From the NCBI GenBank assembly GCA_030407005.1, contig JAUDYN010000007.1, positions 3,038,001 through 3,102,000 on the forward strand: a DNA stretch of 64,000 bases, given 5' to 3'. The position numbers and the translations under genes were made by a program. Under the pieces are notes generated by a model, which saw only the letters and a program-made list of their open reading frames with translations, was not told the DNA's origin and did not search any database. Source of the stretch: Desarmillaria ectypa. Lineage: Eukaryota; Basidiomycota; Agaricomycetes; Agaricales; Physalacriaceae. Below, piece by piece: positions 12,677 through 23,123 of the stretch (position 1 is the first letter of the stretch; every line of letters begins with the position of its first letter).

Positions 12677-15600
12677 CTAATATACAACGGCTAATGCCTA
12701 AACATGTGCCCAGAGCTCAAGGAAAAGACGTACTGTAACAGAAACTGATACTCTGAGAGGTGCGTAGCAAGTTGCGGGTTCAAGTGGTCGTTCTTGGGAC
12801 GCGACAATAAGTTAAATGATTGTAAATCCTTTACTTGGGAGCATGGGCGCTTACTGGTTATCCGTGTATTTGTCGACCAGAATGGCGCCCAATGGATTTT
12901 AATGTTTTACCGAAGGGCTTATCATTCCAGTGCGTTATCACAAAATGAAATCAGAAGACAGCGGTGATGAGATCGCCCTGCTGATCCACGACAGACGGAG
13001 AGGCTGTTCAACAAACACATTTACTGGAGGGGCGCACCAAACACAGCTACGCCTTTTAGTCTCGGGCAAAACAAAGTTGGGCTATGAGACGCTGACCATA
13101 CTCTAGATTGACTTGAAGTAAGAACCGTGTATGTCCAAGGAGGCGGACAAGGGAAAAAAAACACAGCATCAATAAAGGGATCAAGAACGGGAATTTGATA
13201 AGAAATACTTAGCATATTATAGGCCGCCAATAGGACGAGGAGCCTTATCAAGCGCCAGCGAGGCTTTTGACGGCGTTCGGTTTTGTGCGAGAAAGAATGC
13301 CAGGGCCGTCACAATTCCGTAAGATTCCTGCGTGACAGACACAATGAGCTAAAAAAGCGAGGTTATATAGATAAGAGAAGGAACCAACAGATCCTCGAGC
13401 ATGACTCACGAGGTAAATTACACGCCATTGAAGATGACGACGTAGTTGCAGTGTGTAACATGCTAGGACGCCGATCAACTCGAGTGAAAGAGAATGCCGC
13501 CTCTTCGGCACAAATGAAGCCAAAATGGAGGCGGCATCGATTTTTGCCCGCCCGCGAGGTGCAACTAAAAGTGTCTTTAGTATCGGATTTAAGAACAACC
13601 TTGGGACCGACACTGGCATCACTCATCAATAGAACGACAGGATTCCCTGATAAGATCAGTACCCTCGGTAGCAAATGCTGTGGACTGAGATGCCCTGTTA
13701 TCTGTGCTTTGACTCAGTAATCGTCACTGCAGTGGCAGCCTGAAGGTAGTTACTAGACCAAGAAGACCATAATCTCGACGTATCGGTATTCAGAAGACGG
13801 GCAGGATGGAATCAGCCAACTGATGTTGAATTGACACCGCAGTCAAGTGTCATCTACTGGAGCAGAATCAGGGGTCAACGGAGAATAGAGACACTGATTT
13901 GGTACGCACTTGGAGAGATGCTCATCAAAAAAAAAAACCAGCGCGGTAAATTTTTACGCATGTCGCACCAGGGTTCGGACCCAGGAATGACCCTAGTCGA
14001 AATGAGCCGTTACAGCTCACTCTGACCGGCCTTCGAACTGAGTCAGGCTGATGCTGATAGAGACCATGAGAAGTCAGTGTTCATCTTCCTGTTTGGGATT
14101 TCAACGATGTTGTAGCCAGTTAGCCGCTGAACGATATCCCCAGTTGTTCCCGCTTCCTTAAAGCCATGCAATAGCTTCATTCGATGCAACACATGCACGA
14201 CCACTGATAACAGCTCTCATTATCCGTTTCCCAAGTTGATGTATGACTTCAATGAAACACGACTAGCATTTCTTGACCCGCAAAATAGTGGAGCTATCGG
14301 GTGAATTAAAGTACGCTGATTGCAAGGATGGCGGTATTAGGGATAGCCTGCGCAAGATATTTGGGGGTGACAAGTCCTGCGAAATCCTGCATTCTTGTGT
14401 CATTTATGCACGCCGCTGTTTCATCGTAAGGGCAACGTGTTGCAAAGCAGCTTTGAACGCTGTGACACGAGGTTTGTAGTCTCACTGAGAGGACAGCGGT
14501 ACGCATACGGAACACTGCACAGCTCGCGACTTCAGTTCGTTCTTGTGGTCATACGTTTACTCAAGCGTGACGTATAATGATACAAGTATCCCAAGAGTAA
14601 ATTGAGGATACCCAATGGTCAAGGAAATGAAAACGGAATACTGACCTGCAATACTAGAACTTCAAAACCTCTATTGTGTCGCTGTTCGTCGCCCTCGTCG
14701 TCGCTCCGGTGTAAAACAGTTGCAATAATTCACAACAGATTGTGGCCTAAGAAATATTGAAAGTCGTCGCAGTGAAGAAAGCAACCGATAAGATTAAGCT
14801 GGACGATGGTGGCAACAAAGTGCAGACCCGTTATGTACACAGCCACCATGATTCCCTATCTATTACCTCTTTGACATTGTAAAATCATGTACAGTTCAAT
14901 AATTCGCTGAATGGTCTGAATTCTGCAAGGGTGCACGAAACTGTGAATATTTTTACTATTCCTGCCCCAAACCTTCAACTCACATCATCGTTAACAGGAC
15001 ATTAATTGTTTTCTGGCATCACAATTGCCCTATATATGCGTATAACCCGTCAAATTTCTCAGCATCTCTAGCTCTCATCTCGAAATGACCAAGATACATG
15101 TCTCTGAGTACGTGTGAAGAGGGCTGTTACATCCAAAAGCGACCGTCATTCGCATGGTTCCCAGAAATCACTGGATTCGGGAATGGAACTGTTTGTCTAC
15201 GTGAATGGTAAGCGCTGCCGCCCTTTATATTCGACCCTTTACCGGCACCTCCAGGCTTACTATGACGCCTAGATGCGGTATCGGTATGGTTGCACGTTAC
15301 CATGAAGAACTTCGCAACTAAGATCAATTGTGCTGGCCGGGCTTAATATTGAGATTGACCTATGATTGGTGCGTGGATGGAAGGCTATCTACCACAGCTT
15401 AGTGCCACCTCTTGAGCGAGAATGGCCTCCATGGCCTCTTGTTTGAGCTTCTCTACGGCACTCAACAGACTTCTCAGTATTATCACTTTCTCTTCTCAAC
15501 GCGTCCATTCCTGGTCCCCGTATCGACGCATCATGGGAGTATATTTGCTTTTTGTTGTGGTTATTTAGGCGCTGTCGTCATACCTCTGGTATCGCCTCTA

Positions 15601-15856
15601 CCTCTTGTATTTCCCGTACGTACTGTATTGTTCCTAGTCATCCAGTGTTTAGTCCGATTGTAGTCAACGAAAGAGTAATGCATGATTACCACACCCACAA
15701 TAGGTCATGCGTGTTAAACAAGTATACCGTGTATATAAATATCCTGAAATAAACTGAAATCAAGATCAAAATGTGGCGTCTATAGGAGTTAATATAAGTT
15801 CAACCGCGTCCTCTTCGTCCTCTTCCGTGTGTTCTTCGTCGATGCTATAAGGCTTG
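12677..15856. other. gene-poor stretch with scattered fragments
   Basis: About 3.2 kb with no secure gene. On the minus strand, 13410-13622 joined to about 13221-13328 makes a small frame of roughly 107 residues with a hydrophobic stretch, spliced by a GTGAGT donor and CACGCAG acceptor; it could be a small or decayed membrane gene, but I recognise nothing in it. A SINE-like piece lies at 13926-14035. The part from 14.1 to 15.85 kb shows only short open frames. Confidence 0.35.
13926..14035 (-). mobile_element. SINE-like fragment with pol III B-box
   Basis: Read on the minus strand, this stretch carries GGGTCCGAACCC (13971-13982), which fits an RNA polymerase III B-box/T-arm, preceded by a weak A-box-like segment around 14002-14018 and followed about 35 nt later by a run of T (forward strand: a run of A near 13926-13937). 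It does not fold as an intact tRNA because the acceptor and T stems do not pair. The combination suggests a tRNA-derived SINE; only one copy is visible, so the call is tentative. Confidence 0.3.
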
Positions 15857-16340
15857 TCAAAAGGTGAGATACGAGGTCTGTTCATGTACGCGTCTGGCTC
15901 CAGGCTTTGCATGGTGAAATCTCATTACCTCTATCAAGCCTTCCGGAACCTGACCATCTACCAACGAATGTTGGAAATCAGATTATTTGAACGAGTCATC
16001 CTTTGAAACCATCACGTTCTTAACCCAATAGTTATTTTGCAAGTCCCCATGGCAGATTGACAATTCTTGAAGACGCTTAAGCCCATAAAAGTGTGCTCTC
16101 CCCGAACTCTGGTATGAAATTATGCGGTGTGAGAATCTCACCGTCAAGACATTGGAGCATGATCGCCTTTTGGTTACCATAAAGTCGCTCTTCTTCTGGT
16201 GTACGACAATCCGAAGGATAGATGAGCCTCATAGTTCTGAAACTGCCAAGAGACTGAGGCACGACGATGCACAAGATAGGTCTGAACTTTTTGTAGACAT
16301 CGACTTCAGAGTGGGAGGCTGTGCTGATAGAAACAGGCAT
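15857..16340 (-). pseudogene. broken protein-kinase-like gene
   Basis: The minus strand contains fragments of a small fungal protein-kinase-like (kinase/phosphotransferase-fold) protein: 'PEEERLYG' in the N-lobe (ORF 16077-16340), then in a different frame 'ELSICHGDLQNN', which carries the HGDL catalytic-loop motif (about 16030-16050), and 'SDFQHS', equivalent to the metal-binding Asp-Phe motif, directly after an in-frame TAA. The N-terminal and catalytic segments cannot be joined by an intron that keeps frame, and the stop sits between catalytic loop and metal-binding motif. The gene is therefore best read as a decayed copy. Such small kinase-like genes are abundant in Agaricomycetes; their roles are unknown. 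Confidence 0.5.
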
Positions 16341-17096
16341 TTTGAGGACAGGAAAATGAAAGAGGATCTGAAAATAACCAAAATATCAGAAAGAATTCGA
16401 TGAACCACTCTGACAATACAGTGCTTCTTACCTTCTAATTGGGCACAAATGACAATTTCAATGTCTTATTGACTGAGAATGTACTCTACAGCCAAAATAT
16501 TTCCTTTCCAATTAAAGGTGTAAATCGAGTTTTTGATGAGATTCAGGCACCGTTCAGTGAGGGCGGCTTGGGGGAAAGATACAGATTTCATGAGCCACGA
16601 TAACCTTATTTTCCAGTACTCAGCCCCTCAGAGGATTTAATTTTTTTAAAACAATCAAAGTCCGAACCCGGCGAAGTGATTGTTGATGATCACGTGACCG
16701 TGTCAAGGCAGCCGACTCAGAAGTAGAAATCAAGGACCCAGTCGAAGGCTCATTGACTCGATAATGTTTTGGATCCAAGATACTTGCCTACTATTGCACG
16801 CATGATTCAACAGCTGTGAATTTGGCATTAGTCAATATAAGATTGGATTCGGCACTATGACAGTCTGCTGCTAACGTTAACTCTGAGGTCCAACTTGAAG
16901 TAGTGATATCTTGGATGAGGTTAAAATTCCAGATGGTAGTTTATCACGGCTCCCACATGAATATTCAGAAGTGCGTAAATCCGCAAAATATCGCCACAAA
17001 CTGTCAGCCAATGAAGAATATATTTACGGAACTCGAAAAAATCTTTATTTTTTTTCGTACAAAATGGGTTCCCTTCTCTGAGTATAGGCAAATGCT
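16341..17096. other. intergenic, no gene seen
   Basis: AT-rich stretch between the kinase-like pseudogene and the 3' end of the GH76-like gene. Open frames are short and I see no motif, repeat or RNA gene. Confidence 0.5.
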
Positions 17097-19050
17097 TTAG
17101 TTACTCGCAATCGCAACTGTCAGGGGATCCAACGCGGCCATCTGGCCCCAAGTTGTAAAGTTTTGCGCGGCACCGTGCCAGTCTGACGAATACGAGCCTC
17201 CATTTTCGACCTGTGTCAGAAGGGCATTGTACTAAAACAAATTTTGTCAAAGAACATCTTAAGCAGAAAGGTCGGCCGTTCTCTTACCTGCACATCAACA
17301 TAGCTATGTATTAAGATGCGCAAGTCATCGTAGAGAGGGTTACGCTTCCATGCTTCAAGCAGTCCTCGTATGAAAATCGCTACGGAGGCATGTGCTGTCA
17401 GCCAGGGACGAATCACTGGATCAATATCCGAACCTTTGAATCCAACACCATCATTGTTCGATGATGGGCTTGTACCTTCAGTAATAATACCATCGCTTCC
17501 TTGCCACGCCGACGACTTCACTGCACTAGCCAAAACGTTCACCAATCTGCACCAAGATGAATCCTAGTCATTCCATAACGAATCACAGCAACGCTCACAA
17601 ATTACTCCAGGTGTCGTCGTTCGTCACATTTGCCAGGACGCTCAGTCCTTCGATAAATTTACCGCTATTGTAAGTGAACAGCCATGTTGCCGGGCTCCGT
17701 GAACAGTCGTGTGCATTTAAGCTGTCCAACAGGATACCATCTCCGTTGATCTGGAGCGCTTGTATCCACTTAGCACTCTGGATGGCTGCATTGGTATACT
17801 TGGAGTCTCCTGTTATGTCAGCAAGGAAGGCAGAGAGACTAGAAAGCTACTGAGCCCTACTACTGCTGGATACAGACGAAACATACGTTATGTAGAGCCT
17901 ACAACAGATCAGCAAAAAGACTATAGGTTGAAGGACAAAGCGTACCCAGTTGTGATTGAATTCATGCCTGGATCGTCCTCGGCCGGTCGCTAGCGGGGGA
18001 AGGCATAAAGGACTGACATCAAAATAGATACCGGATATATCTTACCCAGAAGACGCCTCCTACCATGGGCTCTAGGACACGAGTACGTTAAATTGCAGTA
18101 AAGGAATATAGCGAAAGTCGAGTACGCACTTCCCTCGCAGGTCGCGACTAACGAAACACTCTTGTAAGGACTAGTACCAGTGCTTGCCTGATCAGCGGTC
18201 AGAACGCTGGTCGAATTATCAGGTCCTGTAACAGCGGAAGGCGGAACGGCATCAGGATCACCCACTAATTTGTGACGTGAGTCCAAGTGTCAATTGCATG
18301 TTGAAGCAGCGCGTCGTTCTAGATTCCGGTACTTAACAGCGTTTTGTTGGAGAGGATAGAAAAGTCGCATACGCCGTAAGCTCTATGCGCGTATATTGCT
18401 GCTTGCGCCCACCACCTAGCACATATCCTTAGGCGTCTCACTAACGTCGAATGCTCGAAGACTTACATCGCATCGTCATTGTACTTGAGTCAAACAGTCA
18501 GCGGAGCAGTCTACATCCACGATACCGCACTCACCCTAAGAGCATAAAAGTTAGAGTCAATTAGCTCGACTAACATCAATGCGAAGCTCACCCATACTGA
18601 TCGTAATTCTCCCATAAACCCCAGACCAGCTCCAAGTTGTCCTCAACGAGAGCTTTCTTCGTAGTCGTTTTCGCGAGCCAGTCTTGAATGGCCATTACAG
18701 AAAAGACATTCCCGGATTGCCAGTACCCGATACCTGGCACACCACTACTACCTGGATCACGTCAAGATGATCAAAATCGAGCTGGATATCATGAGACAGA
18801 TGCCCAAGATCACTAACCACTGAACTCCCCTGTGGCACTGTTCAGCTGAGGTAAAATCGTATCAATTGCAGTTTGCGCAATAGCTACGCGTTCGTCGTAC
18901 GGCCGTGAGTTACTAAAGTTCTGTGAGCAGGTTAAGAGCCAGTAACCGTTATCACGGATTGGCACGTACCTTCCATGACAGCGGCACGCCCAAGTCCTGG
19001 GCTTGAACCATGGCCAGTGCAACGCTGAGATACATGATATTCTGAAGCAT
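17097..19050 (-). CDS. secreted GH76-like glycoside hydrolase, 14 exons
   Basis: Exons (minus): 18970-19050, 18818-18920, 18592-18751, 18535 (one base), 18467-18483, 18373-18415, 18266-18318, 18130-18206, 18046-18071, 17946-17989, 17887-17898, 17599-17838, 17288-17546, 17097-17231; 416 residues. The N-terminus 'MYLSVALAMVQA' is a signal peptide. The body follows the fungal relatives of glycoside hydrolase family 76 (alpha-1,6-mannanase fold, an alpha/alpha barrel): 'GYWQSGNVFSVMA', 'LVWGLWENYDQY', 'YNDDAMWWAQAAIYAHRAYG', 'MVGGVFW', 'NSITTGLYI', 'AWQGSDGIITEG' and 'IFIRGLLEAW'. The paired Asp ('NDDA') sits where the family has acidic catalytic residues. Likely role: processing of alpha-mannan or cell-wall glycans outside the cell. 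Three exons are only 1, 12 and 17 nt long. Catalytic activity is inferred, since many basidiomycete members are untested. Confidence 0.85.
18535..18535 (-). other. predicted one-nucleotide exon
   Basis: Between 18592 and 18483 the frame closes only if two adjacent introns are removed: 18536-18591 (donor GTGAGC, branch-like CTCTAAC, acceptor TTAG) and 18484-18534 (donor GTGAGT, acceptor CAAG), leaving a single G as an exon. The G completes a glycine codon between 'NYDQY' and 'YNDDAM'. A nested twin intron (stwintron) would give the same mRNA. Confidence 0.6.
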
Positions 19051-21761
19051 CGCAATAAGAAAATAGGTACTGTCGTGCTGCGAAAAGATCAACAAGCGTT
19101 ACAATTATAATGAAGCATGAAACAAACCAACTACGAGTAGTAGTGAGGGTAAGAGTTTCTAGGATCTAACGACGGTGATTAATTCTATACGGCTCCCGGA
19201 AACGTTGAACAAGGACGACATCACTCAACGACAAGACCACAGGGGTAACTGATGGCGACCATGACGGCAGCTTCCTTTTAAGTTGTCAGATATTTCCTAT
19301 TCCAACAGGCGAGTGCTCATAAAAGCAAGATCTGAGTCGTGCCATTTTCTCGCTGGCTGCATAACAACTCGATATTTAACCGGGCGACAGAAACGACATG
19401 GCGATTTCAGTGTCAGAACACTTGAATGTTGCTGCACTATTACATGGTTGCCGTATCTATCAGCATGTATTCAAGTGAGCTCTGGGCATAGTATTCAATA
19501 AAGGTGAGAGTTCGAAGGGTAACCATGGCTCACATGTCTTACTTGAATCGTCCACATGCATCGGTGATATCGATTCAATGTACAGGGGCGGCTCGGAACA
19601 AGTTGCGAAACGAAAGGCACAAATGATACATATTTAACGAGTGTACAGTCACAGCTCTCAGCGTACGCATTACTGTAAGCGAAACGAATATAGACCGAAA
19701 TCGAGATACAAATCTCTAAGCAGTGTTTGCTGATATGTGTCGCCGTCGTCCCAAAATACATCTGAAACAGAGTCGAACACTGTAAGACGAGCCTTCCGCT
19801 GTAGGGGTGTCATATGTAGTCGCTTCAGCAATTGACAAGCGATACTGAAGACAACGTCATCATCTTCGTTAGCAGTGAATCCATCGACAGTGGCAAGATT
19901 TACCGTGGGGAGCAAACGCTGGCTTCAATACAACAAGGGAAACTAAGAGGAAGAACGAACAGTCTTCTTGTCCGAGGCACTCCTCCACATTCCCATGAAA
20001 GTCCTCCCCTAATGACGGCTCACTTTCCGCTAAGTTCAGCCTGAGATCCTCGCATAGTCGAAAGAGCCGATTGTCAGTTACCCATTTTCACAGCTTGGCA
20101 GTCAGTAGCACAATATTTTCTGAGTTCTTATCGCAGAAGCCAGCGCGACCTAAAAAAAAAAACTGGAGCTGATGGTTTAAGTAAGTAGTGGGGAGGAGTC
20201 GTATACTCATCGTGGTCAAAATTATGCCACGTGTCAGCTGCGCCTCACTAGGCCCAGCCAAATTCAGCAATCACCGCTTACAGGACACGTAGTATGATCA
20301 AGTGCTACAAGGCTAATATCTGACCGACACTAAAGCCGCTGCTCATTTGGGACTTGGCAAACAAATTGCGAAAAGTCGCGAAAGCTTCATCAGGTGCACG
20401 ACAATCAGTGGATGCTAACTTACATCGACGCATGCTTTTCTCAGGGCCTTACTGCTCGGCATAAGTGGGTCGTGACAAGGATGTTGCTCAGTTGAAATGT
20501 AGTCTTGGCCTAATCTGGATGGGCATAGGATTCAACCTCAAGCCTGTATCGAGCTTGTTATTTCCGTGAGCAATCCTCAACTGATTTACTTCGTAATAGG
20601 TCTGGCTAACAGTATTCATGTGCAGGACTTGTCCGTTAACAATCGAAAAATAGATTTTCCTGTCATTTTTACTCATTTTGCCTTTCGGTGTTCAATTTGC
20701 TGCGCAAGAAGCTCTCTTTTCCCGACGTTCAACTTAAAAGAAAACGTCCGCGTACTGTCATCGACGGTCTCATGCCAATCTAGACGGGGGCGACACCCGG
20801 CAGTCGCACACCCTGAAGAAAGAAATTTTCTGTGCGTTTCCATTTCTCACCACGGTTTTCAGTACTCTATAAAGTTGCCATGCCAGCGCGGAAGCGGGGC
20901 TATGCGCCTTGTCACCGAGGCCTCAAACCTGACATGCCGTCCAGATTTCCGCGCTTCTGTCAGGCTGCGCCAAACTCGTGTCTAAAATGACCCTGTTCTC
21001 TCCTCAGGGTGATCAATATTCCTTGACCGACGTCGGTTTTTACGTGGATTGTGCGTCCTTCTGGCAACCAGGAGGGCGGGATACTCACCATCACCTGCAC
21101 GTGTTGGTGGACGCAGTGTTCTTCGGACCAGAATTTGACGCGGTGAGCTGCCGCAACTGGCAGTTACTGTCTGTTGGTTGACTTGCGTGTCCTAGGCCGC
21201 CTACGTGTGTCAAAACGAATGCAACATGATAAACTTCGCCGCATTCTCGGATTGGCCTCGGGTCGGAGACGAAGCACAGGAAGATACACGAACTCCACAT
21301 TTTTCAATCTGCGACGGTATTCACGAGTCATAGTTTTGCTGCATATGGTCTTCATTAAGACAATTGCCGTGGCAGGTTAAGTGCCGTTTTTGTCGAGTCT
21401 TCATTCCACCACTCCACTTAGATTTCAGGGTTCCGATTGTATGGAGGTGCGTGAGATATCTGACTTCCACTGAGAAACTGTGAGAACATAACGGACCCTT
21501 TATAAAACTTACCTACCAGAGAGTTCAAGTACCGAGTACTCGGTATTCTATAGCAATGATATGTAACGTGGGCATCAGGCCGCACAGGGCAAACGTCCGC
21601 CGCCTCCTGTACCGCTTCCGGCCATCATCCGCCTGCTGCCTCCTGTCGACTCGCAAATTTGCAATATGTTACGTGATGACTGACCCTGGTGCATATTATT
21701 CTTCTTCTTCTCCATTTCACCACCCACCACCACCTTCCACCAACGTCAATACCTTACCACG
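19051..21761. other. gene-poor stretch
   Basis: About 2.7 kb without a supported gene. On the minus strand two adjacent frames at about 19670-19915 and 19890-20045 (acidic, 'TVDGFTANEDDDVV' and 'EDLRLNLAESEPSLGEDF') look coding-like and could be exons of a decayed gene, but I recognise no family. Plus-strand frames at 20566-20985 and 20978-21181 have no convincing features. Confidence 0.35.
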
Positions 21762-22700
21762 ATGGTTTTCACTCCTCCCAGCAGCTTTGTTATCCGCTCT
21801 AGGGAATTTGGCAACGGTACAGAATACGACCTGGAATCCGACTCGAATATCATGCCAGATCACTATGTGAAACGCCTGTGGAGGACGCGTGCTCTTCCTG
21901 GTCCTGAAGGTCGAACAGTGAGTCATACTGTTTTTCCTGTCTTCCTTTCATTGCTGAGTAAAAACCGTGTAGGTCCAATTCATCAACAAGGACTCAGTAG
22001 ACCGTGCTATCCTCTACACAGTTACAGAACGTGGGAGCGCACTCCTCGTCAGGAATGGATCCGTCAATAAGGGCGCGGAGGAGGTCGCTCGCGTCCTCTG
22101 GGAATCCGGTCGAAATGTGGATAAGAGCAGGTACGCTTTGTATCTTTACGCTACTATCATTCGAGTGACCCACAAAAACCAGGATGTCCATCGGTACCAA
22201 GTCTGGCATGTTCAAGGAGATGCTCAAAAAGGGCGGGTCGTTGTACGTTATTTCTTATTGTTTTCCATCGTATAACGGTATGCTGACTTCCAGGCCCTAG
22301 TGCCTCGGCGTAAGTCTCCAATGGCGCTCGTACTTCGGATCATCTGACTGAACCTTCATCAACTTAGAACACCGAGCCGTATCTTCATAGGCCCCGACGG
22401 CTTGGAGTACAAATGGAAAGTAATATTGGAAGGGTCAAACCCGGTCTTCCCAGACTCGTCTTTCCGTGTGCTGTACTGCAAAGACTCTAAGCATCCCATT
22501 GCCACAACAGCGCGGTTCGTCCAAAGGGATGGTGAATACAACGTAAGCGGCGTAAATGGAAACAGCTGGTTGTCGCTCTGATGTTCCATTTTCAGGACGA
22601 AACATACCCTATCTACATTGCCGAACGAGGCTTGTGGATGGAATCATGGATTGTCGCCACCACAGCCATCCTTGAAGGATGGGACAAGCTGAGGTCTTGA
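21762..22700 (+). CDS. DUF6593-like protein
   Basis: Exons 21762-21917, 21973-22130, 22183-22242, 22301-22309, 22368-22542 and 22596-22700 give 220 residues. The pattern of a short N-terminal region with a 'SDSNIMPD'-type strand, a central segment with 'AILYTVTE', then 'RIFIGPDGLEYKWK' and 'PIATTARFV' resembles DUF6593, a basidiomycete-expanded beta-rich domain of unknown function (compare tubby-like folds). No signal peptide or membrane helix is visible, so a soluble intracellular protein is likely. The fourth exon is only 9 nt; using it (acceptor CTAG at 22299-22300) avoids a stop that the upstream CAG acceptor would bring in. Domain assignment is from memory of the family and is moderately secure; the gene itself is well supported by six phase-consistent joins. 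Confidence 0.75.
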
Positions 22701-23123
22701 ATCGTTCGCTTCACCGTATCGCTTTTTACACGCTCTTTTGCTTTCTTGTTCGTATTGTACTGTGGTCCGTGGTTAGTTTTAGCATATTGTATGATCCTCT
22801 CATTCAACCCGCCTTTCACCTTCTTAATGGGTTACCTGCATTCTTTTTACATATACCTCCATATGTCTTCTTGCTCCAGTAGCAATCATTTTAATTGTTG
22901 TCGGCGTCAAACTCATTTGGTCCTGAGCTCAAGATGACATGTGCGTCCGGGTAGCCTTCGAACGTCAAAAAATTAAATTATTACTGGTATACACAATGGA
23001 TACTATCATCACACGGATCCGTCAACTTTAAAAATCAATAATTCGTAAATGGGTAGTGAAAGGTATCAAAAAAAGACCATTCGCAGTCCCAATGAAGTCC
23101 ATTATTGGCATTATTTCCACGAT
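22701..23123. other. 3'-3' intergenic spacer
   Basis: Short spacer between two converging genes (DUF6593-like on plus, RhoGEF on minus). It should hold both 3' untranslated regions and polyadenylation signals; no gene is seen. Confidence 0.6.

Noticed and set aside
13021..13251. Minus-strand frame with a hydrophobic stretch (76 codons)
   Set aside because: It overlaps a competing frame of the possible small two-exon gene and neither has a family match.
20566..20985. Plus-strand frame of 139 codons
   Set aside because: Cys/Ser/Arg-rich without repeats or motifs, no splice partners, and no similarity that I recognise.
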